DNA from: JBMTVN01 sp046047235
Lineage (GTDB): Bacteria; Verrucomicrobiota; Verrucomicrobiia; Limisphaerales; JAHDYP01
DNA: 37,979 nucleotides
Direction: 5' to 3'
NCBI GenBank assembly: GCA_046047235.1
Contig: JBJOII010000032.1
Coordinates: 1-37,979, forward strand
Shown: positions 1 through 8,227 of the stretch, one piece after another
How positions within the stretch are numbered: the stretch's first letter is position 1
How the letters are laid out: every line of letters starts with the position of its first letter
Notes under the pieces: generated by a model
The model's input: only the letters and a program-made list of their open reading frames with translations
Databases searched by the model: none
What the model was told of the DNA's origin: nothing
Program-made: the position numbers and the translations under genes

Positions 1-1694
1 CCCGCTAAACGCTACCCCGACTACGCCTCCCTCCGCTCCAACCTCCTCCCCTTCTCCTCCCATACCCCCGAACCCGCCCCGCTGAAAACCCGGCTCGTCG
101 CCGGTTGGATCGATTTCCTCATCGCCTTCCTCCCCCCCTACGCCACCCTCATGCTCACGGTCGGCGCAGCCGAATTCCATAACCGCCCCCTCGTCGAAGG
201 CACCCTCCACTCCTACCGCTACTACCTGCTCTTCCTCGCCATCGGTATGCTCTACTTCATCATCACCGAAGGCTTCTGGGGCGCCGGCCTAGGAAAACGC
301 CTCAAGAATCTCTCGGTCATCCAACCCAACGGCCACCCACCCGGCCCACTCCGCGCCCTCGCCCGTATCGCCGTCCCCATCGCCAGTATCGAAATCATCC
401 GCATCCCCCTCACCCTCCTCACCACCTCCCCCACCGATATCCACGCCATCAGCGGCAAAGACATCACTATCTATATCCTCGCCACCAATATCTGCGCCTG
501 GATTCCCGTCCTCCTCTCCCTCACCGCCCGCCCCTCCAACCAACACGCCGCCCTCTGGGACCTCGCCTCAGGAACCCGCGTCGTCAGCAGCCCAGACTCC
601 ACCCCGCGCCCCCCCCCCCAACCCCCACACCATCCAGCCAACCCATCGGCCCCTACCTCGCCCTCCAAAACCTCGCACCCCAGAACTGCATCCTCGCCAC
701 CGACCCACTCCTCCGCCGCCAAGTCTGGCTCATCCAACGCCACACCTTCGGCCCCACCCCCTCACGCAAAGCCATCGCCCGCCCGGGCCGGCTCCGCTGG
801 CTCCAGGAAGTCCACGCCAATGATGAAACCTGGGACGCCTACGAAGCCCCCCAAGGCATCCCCCTCACCCAATACCTCGAACAAAACCCCCGTCTCCTCT
901 GGACCTCCCTCCGCCACTGGCTCCACGATGTCGCACTCGAACTCTGGGAATCCTCCCGCGACCACACTCTCCCCCAGGAACTCAGCCTCCAACACATCGC
1001 CATCACGAACCAAGGCCGCGCCATCCTCCTCGATGAACCCTGGCCAGGAACACCCCACCCCACCCAAACCTTCAATGTCGACTCCCTCGAAGGCCAACAA
1101 CGCTTCCTCAATCACCTCGCCAAAATAACCGACCCCACCACAATCCCCCTCCACGCACAACCCACCCTGGAAAACCTCCATCACGCCCGCTTCGAAAAAC
1201 TCAGCTACCTCACCGGCATGCTTCGTAGCCTCATCCAGAAACCCGCAGAAATTACCCGCTCCCTCCGCGCCGGCTCAGTCCTCATGCTCCCAACCTATGT
1301 CTTCATCCTCCTGTTCCTCGGCTTCTACCAAAAAAACGGCAACCAAACCCACACGCTGGCCCTCTACTACGCACTCCTCACCGTCATCCTCATCTCCTCC
1401 ATTACCCAACTCCTCAGTATCCCCTTCCGCTGCACCGCCAGCCAATCGATCTTCCGAATCGCTGTCGTCAACAGCCAAGGCCAACCCGCCTCCATCCCCC
1501 AACTCGCCCTCCGCTGGTGCCTCGCCTGGCTCCCCCTCCTCATCCCCCTAACCATCCTCCTCATCATCCACACCAACCCAACCTGGATCATTCTCATCAT
1601 CCTCGCCTGGCTCCTGCCCACCCTCCATACCGCCCTCCACCCCCACCAGGGCCTCCACGACCAACTCGCCAAAACCTTCATCACCCACCGCTAA
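1..1694 (+). CDS. Kinase/RDD/pseudokinase/RDD membrane protein, 5'-partial, frameshifted
   Basis: The frame is open at the left edge. The first residues (RYPDYASLR...LLPF) look like the last helix of a Ser/Thr kinase domain. An RDD-type block with about four membrane segments follows and ends in DLASGTRVV near 580. The frame then becomes Pro/Ser low complexity, while from about 609 the frame with codons starting at positions divisible by 3 reads sensibly: PIGPYLALQNL, then VWLIQR, ARPGRLRWLQ, WDAYEAPQGIPL, LLDEPW, then a second membrane block with at least three segments ending at TAA 1694. The middle part resembles a kinase fold without the HRD and DFG residues, so I call it a pseudokinase. 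The frames join at an 11-C run (609-619); one more C or two fewer restores one protein. Related proteins are membrane signalling proteins; the ligand is unknown. Confidence 0.7.
609..619 (+). repeat. 11-bp poly-C tract at a frameshift
   Basis: Eleven consecutive C residues lie in the Pro-rich linker between the first RDD block and the pseudokinase. The upstream frame (codons starting at 1 mod 3) and the downstream frame (0 mod 3) are both coding-like and meet here. A tract of 12 or 9 C would make one continuous protein. It is either a homopolymer error or a slippage (phase-variable) site. Confidence 0.8.
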
Positions 1695-1776
1695 AACACC
1701 ACCAGGAGTCGGGGTCAGGGGTCATTACAAAAGACCTCACGGCCACCCCCCACACCCAATACCAGTTGCGTGTGAA

Positions 1777-1810
1777 ACACCCGCTCATCACGGGTGTCTT
1801 CTCGTATAAT
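1777..1810 (+). promoter_or_regulatory. Hairpin plus TATAAT before the sigma-factor operon
   Basis: ACACCCG (1777-1783) pairs perfectly with CGGGTGT (1791-1797) over a 7-nt loop. A perfect TATAAT follows at 1805-1810, 26 bp before the sigma factor ATG. The hairpin covers the expected -35 position and no good -35 hexamer is visible, which fits an activator-dependent or alternative-sigma promoter. The hairpin could instead end the upstream RDD gene, but no T run follows. Confidence 0.45.
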
Positions 1811-1836
1811 GATGTACTGTCAGGCACAACCAAAGC

Positions 1837-2430
1837 ATGCGTGACGTACAGAACCAGGACCTGACCCTCGTCACGCAGGTCATCAACGGCCATGAATCCG
1901 CCGCAGACCAACTCGTGGAACGACTCAGCCACCTCGTCGCATCCATCGTGCGCCGACGCCAACCCCAACGATCCGATGAAGCAGATATGACCCAAACTGT
2001 CTTCCTCAAAATATTCTCGCACCTCGACCAATACAGCGGCCAGGTCCCCCTCGAACACTGGGTCTCCCGTATCGCCGTCAACGCCTGCCTCAATGAACTC
2101 CGCTACGAACGCAACCGACCCGAACTCCGCCACGCCGACCTCTCACCTGACCACGAAGAACTACTCGCCAACCTCGCGCAACCCGGTAATGAAATCGATC
2201 CCAGCCACCAAACCGCCGCCCGTGAACTCATCGACCAACTGCTCGCCGCTCTCCCTCCCCGCGAACATATGCTGATCTCCATGCTCCACTTCGAAAGTCT
2301 CTCCACCGAGGACATCCACCGCACTACCGGATGGAGCCGCCTCGCAATCCGTCTCCTCGCGTTCCGCGCACGTAAACGCCTCAAAAACCAACTCAAAAAG
2401 CTACTCTCAACCCGCAAGCCCCAACCATGA
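1837..2430 (+). CDS. ECF-type sigma-70 family RNA polymerase sigma factor
   Basis: This 197-aa protein has the two-domain layout of ECF sigma factors. Region 2 spans roughly residues 20-90 (ADMTQTVFLKIFSHLDQYSG then WVSRIAVNACLNELR), a variable acidic linker follows, and region 4 spans about 130-190 (LAALPPREHMLISMLHFESL, then an HTH with WSRLAIRLLAFRARKRLKN). It would direct RNA polymerase to a small regulon. Its stop overlaps the next start by ATGA, the first of three such overlaps, so the four genes to 3912 are probably translated as a unit. The next gene has the place and shape of an anti-sigma factor. No clear Shine-Dalgarno is seen before the ATG. Confidence 0.85.
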   Translation: MRDVQNQDLTLVTQVINGHESAADQLVERLSHLVASIVRRRQPQRSDEADMTQTVFLKIFSHLDQYSGQVPLEHWVSRIAVNACLNELRYERNRPELRHADLSPDHEELLANLAQPGNEIDPSHQTAARELIDQLLAALPPREHMLISMLHFESLSTEDIHRTTGWSRLAIRLLAFRARKRLKNQLKKLLSTRKPQP

Positions 2431-2711
2431 AACTCCTCGACCAGCAACTCCATAAACTCCTCAAGGCCGCCGCCCAAGCGCCCCCACCCCCGACTGCACC
2501 CAAACACCCAAGCGCACGCTGGCTGCTCCAGCAACGACAGTCCCGGCTCCAACTCACCCGGAACCCCTACCCCCTCCTCCGCCCTGCCCTCGCCGCCGCC
2601 TGCACTATCCTCATCCTCACCACCCTCCTCAACCTGCACCAAATCGCAGACTCCAAACGCGACGTCTTCAATTCCGCCAATATCGCCCTCAGCCAGATCC
2701 TCACACCATGA
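2427..2711 (+). CDS. Small one-TM protein, candidate anti-sigma factor
   Basis: The 94-aa product has a charged and Pro-rich N-terminus (residues 1-48), one hydrophobic segment at about 52-70 (LLRPALAAACTILILTTLLN) and a short C-terminal tail. That is the layout of a small membrane anti-sigma factor with a cytoplasmic N-terminus. No conserved anti-sigma domain or zinc motif (HxxxCxxC) is present, so the assignment rests on position: it starts inside the sigma gene stop (ATGA) and overlaps the ankyrin gene the same way. It could instead be an unrelated small membrane protein. Confidence 0.6.
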   Translation: MKLLDQQLHKLLKAAAQAPPPPTAPKHPSARWLLQQRQSRLQLTRNPYPLLRPALAAACTILILTTLLNLHQIADSKRDVFNSANIALSQILTP

Positions 2712-3559
2712 ACACCCCCCCACGCACTCAACTCCTCGCCAGCCTCACCGCCCTCTTCGCCATCGGCGCCATCATCGGCCTCCTCACCGGCTATAGCCTC
2801 GCATCAAAACGGACCGCCCAATTGCCCCCCGCCAAAGACTTCAAGGAACGCTGGCTCGAAACCTATCAAACCGAACTCCACCTCTCCCCAGCTCAAATCG
2901 AATCCATCCGCCCCCTGCTCAACCAACCCACCGAGGACCTCGCCGGGCTCTGGTACCGCACGCTCATGACCAGCGGCGCCATCAAGGAAAGTTTCGATCG
3001 CAAAATCGCACCCCTCCTCACCCCCGAACAACGCCAGGACCTGCTGGTCATCATCCAAAAAAACCGCTCCAAACGCCTCGCCGCCGCATTCAACCAAATC
3101 ACCGGCTCACCCCAACCCGAAGGACTCCACTACTACGCCGCCACAGGCGACACCAACAAGATGCTCCAACTCATCCAAAATGGAGCCAACCCCGACGAGC
3201 TGGACATCGCCTTCGGCATGACACCCCTCGCCCTAGCCGCCGCCCATAACCAACTCCCCGCCGCCCAACTCCTCCTCGCCCATGGCGCCAACGCCAACGC
3301 CACCAACGCCGACCTCAATACCGCCCTCCACAGCGCAGCCTTCTTCGGCCGCCCCCAAATGGTCGAGTTCCTCCTCCAACAAAACGCCAATCCCCAAGCC
3401 AAAAACAAAGAAAACAAAACACCCCTCGAGTCAATCGATGCCCCCTGGCAAGTCGTCGAATTCATCGCCGCGATCCTGCACGTGGAGATCGATCCGAACA
3501 CCACCCCCGCCAACCGAAACGAAGCCAAAGCCATCCTCGAAAAATTCCCCAACCCATGA
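2708..3559 (+). CDS. Membrane-anchored Spy/CpxP-like protein with ankyrin repeats
   Basis: The 283-aa protein starts with a membrane anchor (residues 8-33, LLASLTALFAIGAIIGLLTG). A helical segment at about 45-135 resembles the periplasmic Spy/CpxP heavy-metal-sensor family (LHLSPAQIESIRPLL; LLTPEQRQDLLVIIQKNRSK). From about 140 to 250 there are ankyrin repeats (GLHYYAATGDTNKMLQLIQN, TPLALAAAHNQLPAAQLLLA, TALHSAAFFGRPQMVEFLLQ). The topology puts the ankyrins on the periplasmic side. It lies between a candidate anti-sigma factor and a LytTR regulator with 4-bp overlaps on both sides, so I infer an envelope-sensing role. The TALHSAAFFG motif recurs in the ankyrin insert of the acyltransferase at 23177. 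Confidence 0.75.
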   Translation: MNTPPRTQLLASLTALFAIGAIIGLLTGYSLASKRTAQLPPAKDFKERWLETYQTELHLSPAQIESIRPLLNQPTEDLAGLWYRTLMTSGAIKESFDRKIAPLLTPEQRQDLLVIIQKNRSKRLAAAFNQITGSPQPEGLHYYAATGDTNKMLQLIQNGANPDELDIAFGMTPLALAAAHNQLPAAQLLLAHGANANATNADLNTALHSAAFFGRPQMVEFLLQQNANPQAKNKENKTPLESIDAPWQVVEFIAAILHVEIDPNTTPANRNEAKAILEKFPNP

Positions 3560-3912
3560 ACCCGCCCAACCACCATGATACAACACGAATCGCCGTCAAA
3601 TCCGGTGCGGAACTCACACTCCTGAAACCCTCCGAAATCGAGTGTATCGAAGCCAATGATAACTACGTCCACATCTGGCACAAAGGACAGCGCCATCCCA
3701 GACGTGGCCCCCTCAAATGCCTTGCCAAACGCCTCGCCCGACATGGCTTCATCCGCATCCACCGATCCATCCTCGTCAACGCCAACTCAGTCGCATCACT
3801 CCGACAACTCCCCGACGGCCGCGCTTCCATCACCCTCCAATCCGGAAAATGTCTGACCGTCAGCCGTAACGCCGCCAGACGAACCCGACAAATCCTGCTC
3901 AACACGTTCTAA
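3556..3912 (+). CDS. Stand-alone LytTR DNA-binding protein
   Basis: The 118-aa product is essentially only a LytTR domain: LLKPSEIECIEANDNYVHIW, RGPLKCLAKRL, FIRIHRSILVNANSVASL and a basic C-terminal end. It lacks the receiver domain of AlgR/AgrA-type regulators, so its signal must come from a partner. It starts within the stop of the ankyrin gene (ATGA). LytTR proteins bind tandem direct repeats upstream of targets. The last 20 codons and the downstream spacer are almost identical to those of a broken paralogue at 22695-22847. Confidence 0.88.
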   Translation: MNPPNHHDTTRIAVKSGAELTLLKPSEIECIEANDNYVHIWHKGQRHPRRGPLKCLAKRLARHGFIRIHRSILVNANSVASLRQLPDGRASITLQSGKCLTVSRNAARRTRQILLNTF

Positions 3913-4084
3913 CCCTCCCGCCAACCCCCAAGCCAGAGCCTCGGAGCTTCAGTGCTTCGGAACAATCAGCCGCGCGTGTGGGACGTTCTTCATCCCAGCG
4001 CAGCCACTGGATTTGCGCACCGCGCCTCTCCCCCTAACTCCTAGCTCCCAGCTACCGTGCCGCCCACGCGGCACAGCCCTCAGC
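3853..4084 (+). repeat. 232-bp direct repeat, copy 1
   Basis: The segment covers the last codons of the LytTR gene and the spacer after it. It aligns without gaps to 22788-23019 (constant offset 18935) with two mismatches, in TAACCC/TAATCC after the stop codon and in TTCATCCC/TTCGTCCC. Just upstream the two LytTR genes are clearly less similar, so the identity edge is sharp. The two copies lie outside the breakpoints of the skew-free middle segment. Confidence 0.9.
4057..4074 (+). terminator. Hairpin after the LytTR gene
   Basis: GTGCCGC (4057-4063) pairs perfectly with GCGGCAC (4068-4074) over the loop CCAC. It stands 145 bp after the LytTR stop and is repeated in copy 2 at 22992-23009. No T run follows, so it is a weak candidate for an intrinsic terminator and may only be part of a dispersed repeat. 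Confidence 0.35.
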
Positions 4085-4631
4085 GCTCAGCGCTTACCTC
4101 TTGCCGCTTGGCTCTTACCGCTTCCCGCCAAAACTCCACCAGGTAGAGCCGCATCCCCAAAAGCAATTGGATGTTCGAGAAATCACAGCAGATACGGCCG
4201 CACCTGATCCGAATGCCCCGCCTAAGCCAGACCCCCAGTAAAAACAAACTCGCAGTGCAACCCGCCCAAAAGCAACCACGCCCACCCGTCCTCACAACAT
4301 CAAAACTTATAGCAATACCTGTGATCGAAAAGAGAATCCGAAACACCTCTCACGTCGCGGGACAACAAACATTAAGCTGAAAATCTAAACTCCTCACCCA
4401 TCACGGCAATTAGACTTTTTCCCTACAAGAAACCGCCCCCCCTCAAGCCCCCGGCAACAAAATGCCGCCTCCATCGGTACCAGCCACAAAACACATCCCC
4501 AATGTTTGCGCTGATACGCTCCCATGTTACCTAACCCCATGGATGAAACACCCGCCCCTCTATGGCAGAGCGAAATTCCTACGATGGAAAAAATCCTTGC
4601 CGGTTAATGCGCTGCCATACAATTTGCGCTG
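4085..4631. other. Intergenic stretch holding the left composition boundary
   Basis: No convincing gene. It starts with a C/T-rich spacer (CGCTCAGCGCTTACCTCTTG type) related to text at 23020-23110 and 36510-36576. C strongly exceeds G until about 4555; beyond that the strands are balanced. The 11-mer TTTGCGCTGAT occurs twice, at 4505-4515 and 4623-4633, the second overlapping the STAS start codon. A minus-strand frame at 4080-4346 has hydrophobic stretches but no family signature or ribosome site. Confidence 0.6.
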
Positions 4632-4979
4632 ATGGAATTCTCCTTCGAAACCTATGGCGATGTCCTTGCCGCCAGCCCAGCAGGTCGCATCGATGGCTCG
4701 ACTTGCAGCGGATTCAATGATGTTCTCCATAGGCGTCTCAACGAAACACCGACACGTCATCTTGTGATAGACTTGGCCGCGATTGAATACATCAGCAGCT
4801 CCGGCCTCAGGGAATTGTTTCTGGCCGGACGCCGCGTAACGAGGGATGGAGGCACATTCTCGATCTGCTCTCCACAACCATCGGTGCGGGAACTTTTTGA
4901 GATTGCGCAGTTTACGGCAGCCTACCCGATGCATGAATCCCGCGAAGCGGCGGTGGCCGCCGCATCGTCCGTAAACTGA
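4632..4979 (+). CDS. STAS-domain protein, anti-sigma factor antagonist (RsbV/SpoIIAA-like)
   Basis: The 115-aa product is a single STAS domain: SPAGRIDGSTCSGFNDVL, then RHLVIDLAAIEYISSSGLRE with the usual phosphorylatable Ser in the SSSGL loop, then the helical end. In partner switching the unphosphorylated form binds and inhibits an RsbW-like kinase and is re-activated by a PP2C phosphatase. Both partners are encoded 15 kb away at the other end of the same composition segment, so pairing is plausible but unproven. It is convergent with the HlyD gene. No Shine-Dalgarno is evident before the ATG. Confidence 0.85.
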   Translation: MEFSFETYGDVLAASPAGRIDGSTCSGFNDVLHRRLNETPTRHLVIDLAAIEYISSSGLRELFLAGRRVTRDGGTFSICSPQPSVRELFEIAQFTAAYPMHESREAAVAAASSVN

Positions 4980-5008
4980 ATTGGGCAAATCTGTGCACCC
5001 AGCAGAAC

Positions 5009-5953
5009 TCAATGCGCCGTTGAGGAACCCTCGGCGTCGACAAAAACATCCACCTGCTGGCCTACATAGATCGGCCATTCCGGCGGATCGAATCTATAGA
5101 TGACGTTAAGCACACGAGTATCAATCCGTTCAGCCGGGGCGCCGGTGAGTGATGTCTTCGGGACAACAAGCGGTTCGATGTGTGAAAAGCTGAGTGGAAA
5201 CGATTTCGCGCGGTCGCCCCTCGGGTAGGCAACGGCCTTTGTGTCGGGCCGAAGACGACGGGCGTCATACTCATCGATGACCGCTCGCACCTGCAGTCGC
5301 CGGGTTTCGCCAAGGACAATCGGGCTATTCCCAAGAAAGGGCTGGGTATACTCGCCTTCGCGGATGTTCACTTGCAGGATCTCTCCGTCGCGTGGGGCTT
5401 TCACCAGTGTGCGGTTCAGGGCGGTTCTGGCCTCCTCGACGCGTGCCTTGCCAAGTTCCAGATCGGCTTGCGCCTTGGCAAGCTGTGCCTCGGCCTTCGC
5501 GAGGCCCAGGCGGGCTTGGACGCCTTCCTGGTCGCTGACCACGTTAGCGCTCATAAGGGATCCCGTCCGCCGGTCGGCGTCGCGGCTTTCATCGAGTTGC
5601 TTGGAAACCACTTCGACCGCAGCCTCGAGAACGGAGACTTCCTTTATGCGTGAATCGAGCGCCGCCTGTTCAGTGCTCGATTCCACTTGGAAAAGCGAAT
5701 CCCCTTTTTTCACGGATTCCCCAACGGAAACAAAAACCCTCTCGGCCACGCCGGAAACCATCGAGGCTACATTCACATTGTCTCCCTCTGCCTCGACGAT
5801 TCCTGATGCGCCGATGGTATGATCGAAGGGGGACTCGGGCGGCTTATTGACCACGGAGATATTGTCCACAATGGATTTTTCCATCTGGACGGATAGAACG
5901 AAATAGGCAACCAAGCCCGCGACTGCTGCCAAGAGTGTGAGGAGACGAATCAT
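5009..5953 (-). CDS. HlyD-family periplasmic adaptor of an ABC exporter (DevB-like)
   Basis: The 314-aa product has an N-terminal membrane anchor (residues 1-25, LLTLLAAVAGLVAYFVLSVQ), a lipoyl-like half (VAERVFVSVGESVKKGDSLF, about 65-90), a long alpha-hairpin (about 95-170, repeated Ala/Glu/Lys heptads), the second lipoyl half (KAPRDGEILQVNIREGEYTQ) and a beta-barrel. It would link the inner-membrane ABC transporter to an outer-membrane channel; no TolC homologue is in the window. It starts in the stop of the ATPase gene (ATGA) and is the last gene of the operon. With the next two genes it resembles the DevBCA exporter, which in cyanobacteria exports glycolipids; the substrate here is inferred only. 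Confidence 0.85.
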   Translation of the reverse strand: MIRLLTLLAAVAGLVAYFVLSVQMEKSIVDNISVVNKPPESPFDHTIGASGIVEAEGDNVNVASMVSGVAERVFVSVGESVKKGDSLFQVESSTEQAALDSRIKEVSVLEAAVEVVSKQLDESRDADRRTGSLMSANVVSDQEGVQARLGLAKAEAQLAKAQADLELGKARVEEARTALNRTLVKAPRDGEILQVNIREGEYTQPFLGNSPIVLGETRRLQVRAVIDEYDARRLRPDTKAVAYPRGDRAKSFPLSFSHIEPLVVPKTSLTGAPAERIDTRVLNVIYRFDPPEWPIYVGQQVDVFVDAEGSSTAH

Positions 5954-6678
5954 GTCAATTTCTGATCGGATGCTTCCATGGTTTTGAGCGATTGAGATCG
6001 CACCCCGGTGATCCGACCGTCCTCCATGGAAACGATGCGGTCGGCGAAACTAAAAACGCGAGAATCGTGGGTAACCACAACCACGGAGCGTTCCGTGGCG
6101 AGGAGGGATTCACGCAGGATCCGCATGGTGGCCTGGCCCGCGGCGGCATCGAGTGAGGAGGTGGGTTCGTCGCAGATGAGCAGGCGCGGACGGTGGACCA
6201 AAGCCCGGGCGATAGCGACACGCTGCTGCTGGCCACCGGAAAGCTGGGAGGGAAAATGCTCTGTCCTCTCGCCGAGGCCGAGGGCTTCCAGCATTTCCTC
6301 CGCTCGCCGCAATGCGGGTTTGTAGGCCATGCCGGAAATTAGAAGCGGAACAGCGACATTCTCCCGCGCGTGGAAAGTCGGCATAAGATTGAACTGCTGA
6401 AAGACAAACCCCACATCGCGGCGACGCACTAAAGCCAACTCCCTTTCGCTAAGAGATCCGAGATCTCGGCCGAAAAGCTCGATGCGGCCTTCATCTGGTC
6501 GGAGAATTCCGCAGGCCATGCTCAGGAGCGTTGTTTTTCCACACCCGGACGGGCCCGAAATAATAAGCAGTTCACCGGGATGCGACTCGAGGTCAACGCC
6601 GTGCAGCACGGGAACCGAGGATTGGCCCGAACCATAGGATTTTTTAAGTCCGATACAGCGGAAGCAAGGATCGCTCAT
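5950..6678 (-). CDS. ABC transporter ATP-binding protein (DevA/LolD/MacB type)
   Basis: About 242 aa from MSDPCFRCIGLKKSYG. Walker A is GPSGCGKTTL, the Q-loop is FVFQQFNLMP, the signature is LSGGQQQRVAIARAL, Walker B is LLICDEPTSSLD and the switch His is in VVVTHDSRV. This start (6678) is preferred over the longer frame to 6786 because it overlaps the permease stop by 4 bp (ATGA), as at the other junctions here. It supplies energy to the FtsX-type permease encoded upstream. MacB-type systems work by mechanotransmission rather than by carrying substrate through the membrane. Confidence 0.92.
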   Translation of the reverse strand: MSDPCFRCIGLKKSYGSGQSSVPVLHGVDLESHPGELLIISGPSGCGKTTLLSMACGILRPDEGRIELFGRDLGSLSERELALVRRRDVGFVFQQFNLMPTFHARENVAVPLLISGMAYKPALRRAEEMLEALGLGERTEHFPSQLSGGQQQRVAIARALVHRPRLLICDEPTSSLDAAAGQATMRILRESLLATERSVVVVTHDSRVFSFADRIVSMEDGRITGVRSQSLKTMEASDQKLT

Positions 6679-7817
6679 TTGAAAACCATGGCTGGTTCCG
6701 CGGCGCGTAGTTTCCACACTCCAAGCGCGGCGGCGAATAAACAAATAATGCCGATCAACACAGCGACCAGTGCGGGCACCTGCCAAGGCAGGTAAAAGGC
6801 AGGCACCTGGTTTGAAAAAACCATAAATCCAAACACGGCTGTGAATCCGAGTCCCATGCCATAACCCACCACACCTGTGAACAATGCTTGGAATATGACC
6901 ATTATGGAAAGGCTCCCCTGCGTTGCGCCCATCGCCTTAATGGCGGCGAGGTGGCGGAGGTTGTCATTGACAAATAGAAAGAACGCCTGCCCTGTGACCC
7001 AGAGTCCGAACACCGCCCCCAGGAGAACCACCACACCGAATGCCACGGGAATACCCGTGTTCTGGACATACCAACGCATCGTGGTCGTCCGGAAGCCCGC
7101 CGCCGTGATCGCTTGCAGTCCAGGTATTTCGTTGATCTGAGAAACGACATCCTCCACGGGTTGGCCGCTCTTGGCTTTGACCAGAATGAACGACAGAACC
7201 TTTCTCTCCGGCGGAATCCACTGCAAGGCGCGATCATACGTTGTGAACGCGTAGGGGAATCCGATAAAGTTTCGCTTGGTCCGGCAAAATCCAACCACGC
7301 GGGCCGTGCAATCGTTGATCTCAAACTGGGTGCCAATGTCGAGCTTGAGGCCGCGCGGGGTGAACCTCTCCACCGCCACTTGGTCAAGGATCACCGCATC
7401 GGGCAGGAGAAGGCTGCGGATGTCGCCTTCAGTCATGTGCTCAGGCGCTCCTGCAAATGATCCGGTGTCGAGTCCAACCACTTGCAGGTTTTCGATCGAG
7501 CCATCCGGAAGAGTGGCCGGTAGCGTCCCCCAAAAGAGCGGGACAGCCCAGTCCACCCCCGGCAGACTTCGCACACGCAGCACCTCGATGTCACGCATGG
7601 CCACGGGGCGGTTGACCTCTTCCGTGCGACTGTCCATGACCCAGATCTCGGCTTCTATATTGCGCAGCGTCGCAGCGGTAAGCATCATGACCCCGCAAAA
7701 AACGCCCGCCTGTTGCGCGATCAGGAATGTGCAGAAGCCCAGGCCGCCAACCAGCGCGATATATTTCGCGCGGTCGCGATAGAGCATCAAGAAGGCGAGA
7801 CGAAGCAACCCGGTCAC
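6675..7817 (-). CDS. FtsX-type ABC permease (DevC/MacB-like)
   Basis: The 380-aa product has a first membrane segment at about 14-38 (YIALVGGLGFCTFLIAQQAG), a periplasmic core domain of about 200 residues, and three C-terminal segments (GVVVLLGAVFGLWVTGQAFF; ALFTGVVGYGMGLGFTAVFG; ALVAVLIGIICLFAAALGVW). This is the four-TM FtsX/MacB fold. The start is GTG overlapping the previous stop (GTGA, 7814-7817). Between an ATPase and a HlyD adaptor it completes a DevBCA-like exporter. The upstream coupling to two haem-type proteins is unusual. Confidence 0.87.
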   Translation of the reverse strand: MTGLLRLAFLMLYRDRAKYIALVGGLGFCTFLIAQQAGVFCGVMMLTAATLRNIEAEIWVMDSRTEEVNRPVAMRDIEVLRVRSLPGVDWAVPLFWGTLPATLPDGSIENLQVVGLDTGSFAGAPEHMTEGDIRSLLLPDAVILDQVAVERFTPRGLKLDIGTQFEINDCTARVVGFCRTKRNFIGFPYAFTTYDRALQWIPPERKVLSFILVKAKSGQPVEDVVSQINEIPGLQAITAAGFRTTTMRWYVQNTGIPVAFGVVVLLGAVFGLWVTGQAFFLFVNDNLRHLAAIKAMGATQGSLSIMVIFQALFTGVVGYGMGLGFTAVFGFMVFSNQVPAFYLPWQVPALVAVLIGIICLFAAALGVWKLRAAEPAMVFK

Positions 7818-8227
7818 CGGAAGGATTTTTTCAAGCCCGAGATCAACTCGGTTTTCTCCGTCTCGCTCAAACGCGCCTCGGGGTGCATGAACCGGTAGTC
7901 GGCCGGAGGCATGCTTCCGGATCGAATCTGGTGCGCGGCCTCGGTCACATCGACCTCGTCAGAAGAGGAGATATTCATGTCGAGTCGACCTTCGTTCACA
8001 TGGTTGGCGACGAGCCAGGAGAGCGGTGCCACGCGGCTATACCATGGCCAGCGCGTTTCATTGCTGTGGCAGTCCGCGCAAGCCCGGTAAAACAGGTCGC
8101 GAGTGTGTGGCGAATCCCATGCCACCTCGAATTCCACAGGCGGATTGGTGCGGTTCGCCCGAATAAATTGCATGGCTCCGAAGACGGCGAACGCTGAGGC
8201 CAGGGCGAGAAGGATCCAGCGTTTCAA
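7814..8227 (-). CDS. Membrane-anchored haem-binding domain protein (c-type, CxxCH)
   Basis: The 137-aa product has an N-terminal membrane segment (RWILLALASAFAVFGAMQFI), then LFYRACADCHSNETRWPWYS with one CxxCH c-type haem site, and a conserved tail including RSGSMPPADYRFMHPEARLS, whose Met could be the distal ligand. This matches the small 'haem-binding domain' family common in Bacteroidota and Verrucomicrobiota, usually of unknown function. It starts inside the stop of the cytochrome b562-like gene and overlaps the permease start, so it is translationally coupled on both sides. A redox role next to an exporter is inferred. Confidence 0.88.
   Translation of the reverse strand: MKRWILLALASAFAVFGAMQFIRANRTNPPVEFEVAWDSPHTRDLFYRACADCHSNETRWPWYSRVAPLSWLVANHVNEGRLDMNISSSDEVDVTEAAHQIRSGSMPPADYRFMHPEARLSETEKTELISGLKKSFR

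Noticed and set aside
151..1128. A single 325-aa plus-strand protein
   Set aside because: After about 609 this frame is Pro/Ser/Thr low complexity; the other frame carries the family motifs, so the second half is a frame-shadow.
1711..1728. GGGGTCAGGGGTCATTAC as the end of a REP/IS200-type element
   Set aside because: Only a short double motif without a palindrome or transposase; too little to call.
4080..4346. An 88-aa minus-strand membrane-like protein
   Set aside because: Hydrophobic stretches but no ribosome site or recognisable family, and its end runs into the dispersed C/T-rich spacer.
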